Source of the DNA: Oxytricha trifallax
Lineage: Eukaryota > Ciliophora > Spirotrichea > Sporadotrichida > Oxytrichidae
DNA: 64,000 nucleotides
Assembly: GCA_000711775.1 (NCBI GenBank)
Contig: ARYC01001464.1
Coordinates: forward strand, 1-64,000
Direction of reading: 5' to 3'
Made by a program: the position numbers and the translations under genes. The notes beneath the pieces are model-generated. The model did no database searches. It saw only the letters and a list, made by a program, of their open reading frames with translations, and was not told where the DNA came from. This document shows positions 1 through 10,550 of the stretch, in pieces. The stretch's first letter is position 1. Every line of letters starts with the position of its first letter.

Positions 1-183
1 AAAATTGATAAAAATGGAGCTCCATCTCTGAAGTTTGTTACAGCTTCTGCGAACTTTCTCCACGTATCTTTACAGGGTTGACCTCCTATAAGATGCCCAT
101 ATTTAATAGTAAGTTTTTAAACAATAGGATCCAGAAGTCTATAAATTATAATTTGAAATTCATTAATAGGAAGAGGAACAAAG

Positions 184-972
184 ATGGAATCACTCAATGA
201 TCAAGTGAAAAGAGTCGAGGCTCAAGAAATGATCTCTAGATTCAGAAGTAAGGAAGATCTCTATCGATACCTAGCTTTACATGGTAAGATAACTTGACGA
301 CTATTAACATCTTAAACAGTTGGATTATTCCTTCCAACGATGGAAGGTACCAAAATTTCATTCTTGAAAAGCAATACTTTGCGAGGAGAAGAAAGCTTTT
401 AAAAATAAAGAGATTAAACTAAGAGAAATTCCTAACTACCCTGAGATTTCAGTCACTAATCTTTATGAGGATGCCATGTCAGATGAGGAAGTTGTAGTTT
501 ACCTTCCTACCAAGAAACAACTCTCTAATAAACTACCAGAGAGGAACTTTTTCTTTGGTGTCCTTGGTACAATAAAAGAGGAGTATCTCAGAGAAATAAT
601 TGAAGAAGCACATAACAAACGATATTCTATCTCTCCTGAAGACTAGAAAAAAGTAAGGCATTCTAATAAGCTCAGCTTGGCTAGAGGAACTTAAGAAGCA
701 TCCTTATCTTTCAAGTAAGCTTTGACATATAACTTTGCAGGAAAATCTGGAACTGGTATATATCTTATGAAAGAGCATGCAAAGGTTCACAGAGAAAGAA
801 AGTCGTAGACAATTAATGAGGTGAGTAAGAGGCTTTATAAAGATGTCTAAAAACCAGATGAAATGAACATAGATGCAGGAGCTGGCACTAAGAGAAGAAA
901 TATGGCAGCAAGCCATAAGAAGAGGAGAAGAAAGAGAAGCCAAATCCTTTTATGGTCCAATTTAATATGTGA
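184..972 (+). pseudogene. TBE 22-kDa protein gene, decayed
   Basis: The reading starts MESLNDQVKRVEAQE and matches the 22-kDa genes at 15073 and 9477 (minus) along its length. Two tiny introns are visible by comparison: 284-319 (36 nt) and 715-740 (26 nt), both GTAAG...CAG. The homologous stretches shift frame after the block FLPTMEGTKISFL (around 370) and again near the C-terminus, where the neighbouring frame gives the family ending and TGA at 970. The function of the TBE 22-kDa protein is not known from sequence; it always accompanies the transposase. In-frame TAA and TAG are read as Gln. Confidence 0.8.
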
Positions 973-1996
973 ATATATTCGTTCGTTTAAATCTAAAACT
1001 TATTTATAAGCATTCATTCTTCCCTCTCTCTCACAAATTGTTGTCTTATCTACGCTCACTCTCTTACAGCTGCTTTGAATTAAGTCTACTGTATCGATGG
1101 GCAAGTCATGCATAAGATGATACAGCAGCAGCTTCTTGTAGTATGTCTTGATTTAACTCCAGTAGAATTCAATTCCATTAAATTAAGGGCTATAAGGAAC
1201 GTTGTATACAGTAGTTATGTTTAGCTCTTCATAAGCTTTCTTAGACTCCTTAGTCTTATGAACTGAGAGGTTATCAACAAACAGATGATCTTTTGGTTAC
1301 TATACTTCTCTCGAGGGTGAATAACATAACTCTCTAAACTTGAATCTTCACTTATACCAGCTAAAATGGCATGGGTGACTACCTTCACTTTTTAATCATA
1401 GACTTCTATATAATCATACTTCTTATACCAAGACTTATTATAAAGGTGTTGAAGGTGAATAAAGCTTCATAAGCGTGTATGAACTTGATGTTATTAGCAA
1501 TAGCTCTCTGCACTTAATCATAAATATAGTTTAAATTATTACTATAAAATGGCACTGTAAAATCAATCACTCTCTTCACTCTCTTGACAGTCTTGAAAGT
1601 AATACCATTTCTAATATAAATATTGGCTATAGTCTAAGAAGAGATACGCATGTCAGGAAACCTACGATGAAACATCACAACTCGCTAGTCTAATGGAAAG
1701 TGTGCCCAATACTTCAAAGTCTTAGAGTCGCAGAGGAAGTCAATATGAGCCTGAGAGAACTTTTATTTTCTTGCAGGATACGTTCAACAACCAGAATTAA
1801 AATGCTAAACAGCTAGCAAGCAGTGATACCTAACAGTTGAGGCACTCTTGTGTAAGAGCTTTGCAATAGCTGCATAATTTAGTACTGGTTTGACTTAGTC
1901 TATATTAATACTCTTACCATACCTGAGCTTAAGCAGTAAATCTAAATACTTTTCATCATAAATAGACCCTAAATATCGCTAATATCTATTTCTCAT
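970..1996 (-). pseudogene. TBE DDE transposase gene, decayed
   Basis: Read from ATG at 1996 with the TAA/TAG=Gln code this resembles the 42-kDa TBE transposase at 16948-15870. The second catalytic Asp sits in VDNLSVH and the Glu in QFNGIEFYW. The first catalytic Asp position, seen as HADEAVF in the copy at 16.4 kb, reads HAYEALF here, so the active site is lost. Reading frame breaks separate the helix-turn-helix part from the catalytic part, and the TGA stop used by the other copy has become CGA, so the frame runs on into the adjacent 22-kDa gene on the other strand. It is a non-functional copy. Confidence 0.8.
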
Positions 1997-2097
1997 TTTG
2001 CAATTGGCCTAATTTCTCTACTAACCCCAATAAGACCCCAACTATACCCTACAAATCAAAGCACTTATAAACTTTATTAAGGGGTTTTGGGGTTTTG

Positions 2098-3290
2098 AAT
2101 AGGCATCTGTCAGTATTTCTAGCTGTTCTTCACTGGCACCTATTGAAAGTTTAAATTATAAAATTTAGATATCTAAAGTTAGCCAATTTCATAGAGTATT
2201 TTAGAAACCTTAGGCGAACTCAATGGTAAAATATGTCCAAGGAAGTATAAAGCTTAAAATTTATAAACTAAAATTTAAGTCATGAATGTAATCTGGATAA
2301 GGAGAAAATTCGACATCTTGTGCTCTTCTTATTGATTAACTGCAACAGTAGACTTTATTATCCTTAAAATCAAAAAATTTTAATTCTTGATAATTTAAAT
2401 ATGTGAATGCTTTTTAATGTTTATAATAGCTAGTGCAAGAAAGTAATCTCTATTAGAAATGAGTCCTGGAACTGGCTTAAGAACCCATCCATAGTTTCTT
2501 TTTAAGAAGTTTGATAATTCGGCTAGCTGTGGAATTTCGATATTGTTTGCGGGAGTAAACTTTTCTCGCTTTGTATTCTAACATTTAGGAGCAGATGTTC
2601 TTAACACTCTATTTTCCATTAGAATGCTAAATGCTTCTTAAACTTCTTAAGCTGCATGATTTTTAAGAGTAAACCTAGAAATCATAAAATTAATAATTAA
2701 ATTTATTAGTGCTGTTTATGCTGATATTTCTCAAAGACTTAATCCCAGGTATGAGACTCTTCCTTGTCGTATTAGATTAAAAAATTCTGAATTGTAGTAA
2801 AATTTTATATTTAAAATTATAAAAGATGAAAGGAATTTACCCTGAATTAACCTTACAAGCTTCAAAAATTTTCATGCACCTTTTTACGTAAGTTTAAAAG
2901 GTTAATTTAATTAATATTTAGTGATTTTTTATTAAAAAAATCAATATCTAAGTAAGCTGCATTTTAAAAAGATGGAATTGGAATTTAAAATTAATTAAAT
3001 TTTTCTGCTTAATAGATGTATTTTTTTTATTACTTTGTTCATTTATAGAAAATGACTTCATAAATTATTCACATATAAATTAATAACAACCCCCAATGTT
3101 TAATCATCAGTATATATTTCTTCCAAATGCTATTTTATAATAGAATAATTGAATTTATAAAGTGCACCCTAAATGCTTAGTAGGTTTAATATCTCTTCTC
3201 AAGAATTCATGTTGCATATAATCAAATTTAAGATTTTGCTGAGCTGAAAATCTTCTCACTTAAATATAATAAACATATTTTGTTTATAAA
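2098..3290 (-). pseudogene. Phenylalanine/aromatic amino acid hydroxylase, germline copy A, cut by a TBE
   Basis: Minus-strand coding blocks match the biopterin-dependent aromatic amino acid hydroxylase family in order: VRRFSAQQNLKFDYMQHE (about 3270-3150), a short conserved block near 3100, KEESHTWDQVFEKY (about 2790), NIPQLAELSNFLKRNYGW with KPVPGLISNRDYFLALA (about 2560-2420), SPYPDYIHD then LGHILPLSSPKVSK (about 2310-2190), and SIGASEEQLEILTDA (about 2145-2100). HD..LGH supplies the two iron-binding His. The blocks are separated by short IESs. The C-terminal half, including the iron-binding Glu, is absent here because the TBE enters at 2098. The family hydroxylates Phe, Tyr or Trp with tetrahydrobiopterin and non-haem iron. 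TBEs can be precisely removed in the soma, so this may still be a working germline gene. The start codon is not identified. Confidence 0.72.
2147..2174. other. IES in hydroxylase copy A, pointer AAAGTT
   Basis: AAAGTT occurs at 2147-2152 and 2175-2180. Removing one copy plus the insert joins the minus-strand reading EIGQ to LSIGA in frame. The same junction exists in copy B with a longer IES, so the position is conserved. Confidence 0.7.
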
Positions 3291-3774
3291 ATCGTTCAAT
3301 AAAATTAAATTATTAATGCATATTTAAATTTTTGGATTGATCTTTCTCAAAATATTTTACTTCATTTTGGTATATTTAGAGTGTTTGGAAAGTTAATTTC
3401 TTAACGATTAAAAGTAGTTTAATTAAATATATTATAATAGCTTATTATACCGCTTGTTTTTAAGTTGTTTATTAAAGTGAATAACTTATATAATTTATTA
3501 AGGATTTTTAATATCTAAAACAAAGAAAAATTTCCTAAACTTATAGATTACCAATAAATAAAATTAAAATTGATAATTACGAGTCTCCTTATAATTTATT
3601 ATCATTACCAAATTATATTACGACATTGGTAATTTTTCGACAATGAGTTATATTAATCAGAAATCAAAAGTTTTAAAATTTAAAATCATTTATAAATCTG
3701 TAAAGTGTTAAGTGAGTTACCTAATAGTGTTAAGCTAGTAACCCAAAATTAAATTAGCATCTCATAGTTTAAAG
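3291..3774. other. AT-rich spacer upstream of hydroxylase copy A
   Basis: Very AT-rich sequence with no convincing coding block on either strand. It probably contains the 5' region or an unrecognised first segment of hydroxylase copy A. The stretch near 3370-3400 resembles the site where copy B has received a MITE (26713-26976). Confidence 0.4.
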
Positions 3775-4714
3775 TAAAATCAAGCCATCAATCTTAGTCT
3801 TGACATAGACGTATCTGAAGTGTGCTGTGGCAGCCAGGAAAGTCAAAAATAAATAAACCACTTCGCCTTCCCCAAAAAATCAAGATGTCACTTAACAAAG
3901 CCTTAAATAGTAGGATGTCCGACAGAGCTTGAATAAGTTCCGCAAGACGATAAGAACTATGATAAATAAAACAAAAAAATTATTATAGTTAGAATTTAAA
4001 TAGAAGTGAATTAGAATACTTATTACATTAATTGAAAATGGCAACCTAAAAAGGTCTGTTTCAACTTTCCAGTAACCTTCATATCTGTTTCCATTTTTAT
4101 ATTAATAAACTCAATTGTCTTGCCTGTGTTCCCTTACTACTTATATGCACTAACCACCCCAACAGACTGGTAACCCCTGTAAAATGAAATTATATATGTT
4201 TTTTTTGTAACTTAGCTTTTTGGTGAGTTCACAGACTCTACTACCATCTCCGTATACTTTTCCATTTTAATTAATATTATTAATCATATATTATTTTGTA
4301 AATGATGAAATGCTTGCTCGTCCCAATGCTGCTGGAAATGTAGTCCCTTTCCTTTCGCTGTGGTAGTTTCAGCTCACTAACCCGATGTGGGAGGAAAATA
4401 CTTATCGTTAGGTTGAAATGGTCCTCCATTTTAAGGGTGAGCACTATTTTCATCCTGCTTTCTATACCTAGGAATTGAACTGACTCCATATAAATCATCA
4501 ATGCAGTGAAATCCTAGTTGCCAGCTCACTCGAGGAGTGTAGAAGCTGGCAGATTGGACCCTCCCCGGACTGGCTCCTTATGCGGTGAATCCAACAACCC
4601 TCTGCCTACCCCCGCAGACCTTAATGTAGTAGAAAGCTTTATTATAAAGTCTTAGATAGGATTAGGTACCCCCACCTACCAATTAACTTTCTAATTTAAT
4701 AATTAAGTGAGTAA
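3775..4714. repeat. Dispersed repeat R, copy 1
   Basis: Closely related to 63362-64000 in the same orientation. Shared stretches include the start (TAAAATCAA...CATCAATCTTAGTC), CCTTTCGCTGTGGTAG, CAGCTCACTCGA.GAGTGTA, TAGTGTAGTAGAAAGCT or close forms, and the end CAATTAACTTTCTAATTT. GC content is well above the surroundings. This copy is about 300 bp longer than the second because of an AT-rich stretch around 3960-4290. The open frame on the minus strand at 4501-4280 is not conserved in copy 2. No TIR, poly-A tail or clear pol III box is seen, so class is unknown: a retroposed RNA-like element or an old transposon are both possible. Confidence 0.7.
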
Positions 4715-5052
4715 CTATGATCAAAATTTTCTAAGAATCTTTAAAATGAATTTCAAGATTTATCACTGTTAAACAATACTTTTAAAAAGATTTTATGCAT
4801 AGAAAGTTATAAATTATATATAGTGATCTATTTATAAATTATTTTTTAGACTACTCAGTATGTTAAAATACAATATAGATGATACAAAGCTTCTCATATT
4901 ACAACCAGTTTTGTTAATACTAAATCAGTGAGGAGAGTATGCATTTAAATTGAGTAAATATTTCCCTTTTTTAAATATATTCAAATTATTTTGATTAAAA
5001 CTTATGGCTTATGTAAATTATAAATAATATGAATTAAACAAGCAAATATTAA
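4715..5052. other. AT-rich spacer
   Basis: No coding block, repeat or RNA-like signal recognised. Confidence 0.4.
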
Positions 5053-5454
5053 TTATTGTAGGAATACATTCGAAATTGGAAATTATTTATAATTAAATAA
5101 ATTACAAATCAAAATCGTGACAGTTAAAGTTGGCCAATTTAAACGATCTAGGGCTCATTCTATAGAGAATTTAAAATTAGCTGGACTTTTTTATTGGAGG
5201 TAATATTTTATCTCATTCCTGGAGAGAGAGATTACTTTACTTTAATGTGAGGGTATAATTAAATGACGTTTAATTAAAGTGAAGTAATCTCTCTCCAGGA
5301 ATGAGATAAAATAGTAAGAAGTCTAGCTAATTTTAAATTCTCTATAGAATGAGCCCTAGATCGTTTAAATTGGCCAACTTTAACTGTCACGATTTTGATT
5401 TGTAATTTATTTAATTATAAATAATTTCCAATTTCGAATGTATTCCTACAATAA
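5053..5454. repeat. Near-perfect 402-bp palindrome (fold-back element)
   Basis: 5053-5245 is the near-exact inverted complement of 5262-5454, with a short unpaired centre around 5250. The two arms begin TTATTGTAGGAATACATTCG. There is no coding capacity. The structure is that of a fold-back MITE; no secure target duplication is visible. The arms differ at only a few positions, suggesting recent insertion or arm correction. Confidence 0.9.
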
Positions 5455-6680
5455 CTAATTTTAATTTCTAAAAATATTATGAGTTTTAAGTTAATGTTCT
5501 AAATTATATTAATAATTTTGAAATAATATATTAACATTACTAGGTATTGAATAAAAATTAAATATCTCTTCAAGTATTTATTCAAAACTTTAATCGTTTT
5601 ATACTTTGTCTTATTTTACAATACACATAAAGAAATAAGTCAATAAAAGAGCATAATATTTTAGAGTAATTTTTAATATAAATAATCATTTTTAATATTT
5701 AATTTATAGAGCATTTCTGATAAGGTAAAATTTTATTAAACAGATTAGACTGATATTTAAAAATAAATATATTTAAAACTTTACAAATATTTATATTTTT
5801 ATGTAAAATTATTAATTGAAACTACTTTTACAACATTTGATATTCAATTCTAATAAAGTTTGATTAAATAATTTATATTTTCTTGCAAACAAAGTATACA
5901 GTCAGAATATTATTTAGCTTTTTTTTATTAACATCATCATCAAAAATATTATTCCAATATTAGATTTGAACATTAAGTTTTTTAGAAATCAATATAATCT
6001 ATTACAAAAATGGCTTACTTTATTCAAAAAAATATGAATTTTAGACATCACTTTTTTTGTCTTTTAACTAATAAAATAATAATAATCACTTATAAAACCT
6101 TTTATTAAATTTTAAATTTCAAAAATAACTAAAACAATAAAAAAAACAATAACTATAACAATAACAAACCTAAACCCAGTTTTTATAAATAATAGTGATC
6201 AGAAAAACTTAACTGCCATAATTTTTGCAATTCTTTAAATCAAATTTGCGATCAAAATTCTGAAACAACTCTGTGTCAGGAATAATAATAAATATTTAAT
6301 AATAATATGAAGATAATTTAATGAAAATTAGTAAGTTAATTGTTTTAAAATATTATTATCTATCTTTTAAATTATTAAATAAATTATTATATTCGATGAG
6401 ATAAAAGGTCATTAATACTCTAATTATTAAAAAGAACCTTCTTATTAACTTATTCATTAAAAACTAAAAAATAATTTTATTTTATTTTGTACAATATATT
6501 ATGGCAGTAAATACTTTATAAAAAAATAATATCTAAAAAATAATCTTGAATGTTTTTATCTTGTAATTTGATGGGTTATACATTGCATTTAAAGTTTTAG
6601 CTCAGAGATTGATGACGTTTTATAGTTTCCTTATAGAAGCTTAGTCCTATTAATAATTAATAAAAGTAATGGCATTCAAT
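5455..6680. other. AT-rich spacer, nothing recognised
   Basis: Extremely AT-rich, with poly-T and poly-A runs and TAA/AAT microrepeats. No coding block with family resemblance on either strand. Confidence 0.4.
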
Positions 6681-6682
6681 TT

Positions 6683-6760
6683 AAAACCCCAAAACCCCTA
6701 TGGTAGTTTTATAAATGATTTGATTAATAATAAAGATATGGGATTATTTGAATTTAAAGT
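6683..6760 (+). repeat. Solo TBE-like terminus with C4A4C4
   Basis: AAAACCCCAAAACCCC at 6683-6698 is followed by a stretch (GTTTTATAAATGATTTGATTAAT) like the sub-terminal part of TBE ends. No matching partner at TBE distance is visible: the next TBE start is 7032, with its own complete end. It is probably the remnant of an older TBE or a solo end. Confidence 0.55.
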
Positions 6761-7031
6761 GCCATTTTATGCTATTAATGAATTTAATTATAATACTATA
6801 TGAAATTGATTAATTTTTATTGTGTTGATCTCTTAGCATTTAATATGAAAAGGTATTTTCTTTTTAAATATATTTGTTTATTTAAAAAATATAATGGCAT
6901 TTTTATAATTTTAATTTTCATAAGTTTTTTTAATAAAAAATTGACATTGTCCAAAAAATATTTGTATTATATAATTTAAAGGTTTAAGTTGTTTCTTAAA
7001 AAAATAGTTTTTATATTTAAATTATGACATT

Positions 7032-7330
7032 ACCCCAAAACCCCAATTAATGCTTAGTCTATGAGTTGATAGTGAATTGACACACGTTTATTAATGCGAA
7101 AATGCGACTAAGCGACAATTAATAAGGACTATAGTCGAAGACTAGGTTGATTGAGAGTAGTCGTGACTAGTCTGAACATGAAAGTCAGAGTATCCAACTA
7201 CCCTTCACCATTGTTCATTTAGGTGGTTTGTGATTAAGTCTTGATTACTACTATTAACTTTTAAATTTAACTTAACTATTAATCAATCTAATCAACCACA
7301 GTTATAATCATTTGTCTTAAACTTAAGATT
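7032..7330 (+). repeat. Left terminal inverted repeat of the 5.2-kb TBE
   Basis: Inverted match to 11962-12267 with few differences. The outer 13 bases are telomere-like. Much longer than the roughly 80-bp TIR of the 4.1-kb TBE at 12931. Confidence 0.9.
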
Positions 7331-7635
7331 GAAGGAGGCGACTAAGTGCAGACTAGTATGACTAGGTTGTCTTGTAAGTATATTGATCATGACTTAGTCG
7401 TAGGTAGTCGAATGGTCGACTATCAATGTACATAGCACTAATACTAATAATGAATCTTCAAACCATCAACACCCTCCACCATTGGTGGTTTATGGTGACT
7501 GGAACAGCTTTCACTCATTGCAGGTAAGTATAGTTGCAATGATTAAAGTTGAATCAAATATCAACAGACTTATCATATGACTAGTTTCAAATTCAAATCA
7601 CTCTATTATTATTAGTGTTAACTCTTGTCATTTAG

Positions 7636-8669
7636 ATGAGAGTAGTCAAACTCAAACCACAGATCGACTTTGAAACCTTCCTACTCATACGATATGGCAA
7701 CTGAAATCCAACATCTAATCTACGACCACTGGTGAATCTGAGTGCAATAGCAAAGTTCTTTGGTGTCTCATACACAAATGTTGTCAAGCTGCACAGGTAG
7801 TCGAAGTAATTTTTCAGGAATGGGTTATCGACTAAGACTAGTCGTGAGATTAAATCAACCTTAGTCATATTAACTTCCTCACCAGCAGTGAAACACTGCA
7901 CACTCAAGCAGGAATGAGTTTGAGAGAGAGGTGTATAATGTTCCACAGGTAGTTCCCAGAAGTGCGAATCAGTGTCACTCACTTGAAGAGACTATACAAG
8001 CGCGCTTAAGTGAGATTCAAGAGCATACGACTAAGGAAGGAGGTGGAGCTAGTCAATCCACAAAGACTAGCTAGTCTTAAAATCGAAATGAAGACTAAGT
8101 ATATGAGAGAGCTGCAACTGGGATCGAAGATCATATTCATTGATGAGACTGTATTCACTTCCTCAACTCGCCTCAATAGAACCTGGGCACCTTATGGAGA
8201 GAATATAAGATTCCCAGACAAGAGACATGACTTCGGAGGGTTTGCGCTTCTTGGCGCTATATCAACTGACAAGGGACTCGAAGACTACATTATTAATAAG
8301 GGATAAATTAAGTAGGACTAGTTCATTCTATTCATGCAGCAGTTGAAAGAGAAGTATAAGGATCGTCGACTAGCCATATTCATGGATAACCTCCAGGTAC
8401 ACAAGTCAATCCTTGTAAAGAAGGAGTATGAGCGACTGGATATCATCCCCATATACAGTATCCCTTACTCCCCTGAGTATAATGGAATCGAGAGCACCTT
8501 CTCTACAATCAAGCAGAGCTACAAGAAAGAGATGCTAAGTATACTACTGAAGGGACTACGACTAGACATAAAATTACTTATAGAGAAGTCGATCTAGTCA
8601 GTCGACTAAGACTACATTAGAAATTAAGCCAAATATGGCGAGACACAGATTATGAGTATTAAGTTATGA
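7636..8669 (+). CDS. TBE DDE transposase (IS630/Tc1 type), one stop and one frameshift
   Basis: With TAA/TAG as Gln, the reading starts MRVVKLKPQIDFETFLL, passes a helix-turn-helix-like stretch LSAIAKFFGVSYTNVVKLHR (about residues 46-65) and a catalytic domain: first Asp in FIDETVF, second in IFMDNLQVH, Glu in YNGIEST, 34 residues after the second Asp, matching the D34E spacing of Tc1/mariner transposases. It ends at TGA 8667-8669. Length is about 344 codons, as expected of the 42-kDa TBE protein. An in-frame TGA lies near codon 23, and a one-base shift around 7915-7925 separates the two domains. TBE transposases act in mobility and have been implicated in somatic DNA elimination in Oxytricha. 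Confidence 0.85.
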
Positions 8670-8684
8670 TTAGTTTAATTTAAA

Positions 8685-9477
8685 TCACATTCCGTTATCA
8701 TCATGCTCTTGTTAGGTGTTCTCTGTTATTGTTCCATCATGAGCATGCTGCCGTCTGGCATCCTCTTTCTCTTAGTCACGTTCGAGAAACGATTCTAGTC
8801 TTAGTCGTGAGGTATGATGCGATTGCTTAGTCGTTTACCTAACTCATACTATTTATGATCTATCTTCTCTCTGACTGCTCTTGCATTCTGCTTCATTAGA
8901 TAGATAGCCTTGGCAGGTTTCTCTACATAAGTTAGTCATAGAAATCTTACTTGAAACGAAAGGATGCTTCATGAGCTCATCCAACCAGTCGTCAGAGATC
9001 TCGATCTTATCAGTCTCGTTCTAGTCTTACCCCTTATTATACCTCACAGTATTAGCATGGTCGATGATTTGCCTTAGGTAGTCTGATTTGACTGTTCCCA
9101 GAACACCAAAGAAAAAGTCTCTATCTGGTAGTTTACCTGAGTTCATCTCAAGTTCTGGAAGGTACTGCGATACGACTTCATCACCCATAACATCATGGTA
9201 GAGATTCTTGACTGAGAGCTCTTGGTAGTGAGGCACGACCATTCTATTAACCTGGTTTTACCTAAGAGACTTCTTGGTATTATTTAGTAATGTTTTCAGG
9301 AAGGCCACCTTAGTCGAAGCCAGTGGTGGCAGAAAGATGTTCACTATACAAAGTAAGGAACAGCACTTGAATCTTACAGTGAGTGGTTAGGTACTTGTAG
9401 AGGTCTTACTTCGATCTGAATCTACCCATAAGCTCCTCGCTTCTTACTAATCGATTCGACTACCCGAATGATTCCAT
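8685..9477 (-). CDS. TBE 22-kDa protein
   Basis: Starts MESFGQSNRLVRSEELMGRFRSK and continues through an intron of about 34 nt (around 9350) to NIFLPPLASTKVAFLKTLL, VVPHYQELSVKNLYHDVMGDE and DRDFFFGVLGTVKSDYL, then after a second tiny intron to KPAKAIYLMKQNARAVREK. Both introns fall at the same positions as in the other two TBE copies. The family ending and TGA at 8685-8687 are one base out of frame with the upstream reading, so a small shift is likely near the end. Its 3' end almost touches the transposase 3' end (convergent). Function unknown. Confidence 0.8.
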
Positions 9478-10550
9478 GACTAGTTTAGTAGTCGGACTAT
9501 ATTAATAAATGACTAGCTAGTCGAAAATTATTCTGATCTTAGTCCTCTAGTCGTTGAACCACTTCTCTAGTCTTTTAAAGATTCTAAAATAACTCTTGAA
9601 TCCCCTTACTCAGACTGTAACAAACATCACTCAACTTTCAAGCTAAAGAGTGTCCACAAAGAGCAACATCAAATCCAGTGGTCCTCTGCAAATTCCTGGA
9701 GATTTAGACCTCGACTTGAGAGGTTTTAGATTTTTTGAGGTTAGTAAAAAACTAGTCGATCAGAATCATAAATGGACAACAAATTTTCCAAAAACACCAG
9801 ATCCGTCTTAGTCGTTCTTGATTCTTCGATCAAAAATTTTTGCTGGATTTTCAAGTAACCAGAGGATTCTTACACTGCAAAATTTAGAATCATACTTTCA
9901 TTATTATTAGTAGCAGCAGTAGCTGGATAGGTAGAAAATCTCTCGAAATCTTGGTTCGACTAAGACTAGTCGAAGACTAAGTTAACTATACAAACTTAGC
10001 TTTTTACAAGCTTGAAATCGACTAGCTTAACACTCTATAATTTTGATGTTCTTATGACTCAATTTGTATTAGTAACTATCCTATCTTGATTTTATTAATA
10101 GAGGTAGCTGTACATTGCTCTAGACTACCTCTGAAAGAGTGGAATGAAAGTATAGGTTGATTTTGAGTAGTAGAGAAGTATGAATCCAAGAATCGACTAG
10201 ATAAACTATCAAGACTAGTCGTAGGTTTTTCGACTACCTAGTTTTCTCAAGTATAAATTTTTCGACTGACTAGTCGTAGATTTTGAGACTACCCAAGGTG
10301 TAAGATTCTTTGAATCTTGTAACAAACATCACTTCATTAACACTCACCTACATACCAGCAGGAGTGATAGTATTAGTTGAAAATAAGAGTAAATGATAAG
10401 AGTATAAAGCATAGGAGAGTGCATTGAAAATTAGAGTGTAAGGAGGGATTTCAACTTAGTGCGATATTAATAATAAACGACTAGGTAGTCGGAGACTAAG
10501 ATTAACTTAAAGACTAAAAAAACTGCGGTTAAATGAATCTTAGGTTTGAA
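9478..10550. other. Non-coding interior of the 5.2-kb TBE, rich in TAGTCG/CGACTA
   Basis: No ORF with family resemblance. The stretch is dotted with TAGTCG, CGACTA and GACTAGTCG, and there is a short repeated phrase (AACAAACATCACTT/ACTCAA at 9620 and 10320). It separates the 22-kDa and kinase genes, possibly as a rearrangement scar linked to the inverted kinase gene. Confidence 0.5.

Larger units (their letters stand above)
1..2097. mobile_element. TBE transposon, right part (left end outside window)
   Basis: Telomere-bearing element of the Tc1/IS630-like type. It ends at 2097 in a G4T4-rich terminus followed by AAT. The stretch before it (about 2020-2097) matches, inverted, the left end of the 4.1-kb TBE at 12931, and matches its right end directly. 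It holds a 22-kDa gene (+) and a transposase gene (-) in the same order as the TBE at 12931-17029. The insertion point can be read from the uninterrupted hydroxylase copy at 25.1 kb: the target is AAT, which fits the ANT target duplication known for TBEs. Both genes are damaged, so this is a decayed copy. The zinc-finger kinase gene would lie left of the window. Confidence 0.9.

Noticed and set aside
704-943. 79-codon minus-strand ORF
   Set aside because: Antisense to the 22-kDa gene C-terminus and in run-on frame of the decayed transposase.
4280-4501. 73-codon minus-strand ORF in repeat R copy 1
   Set aside because: The reading frame is not conserved in copy 2 at 63.6 kb.
5880-6660. Possible tRNA or snRNA genes in AT-rich spacers
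   Set aside because: No cloverleaf, A/B box pair or Sm site could be identified by eye here or in other spacers.
7632-7982. 116-codon minus-strand ORF in the 5.2-kb TBE
   Set aside because: Antisense to the transposase N-terminal part, whose HTH-like reading on the plus strand fits the family.
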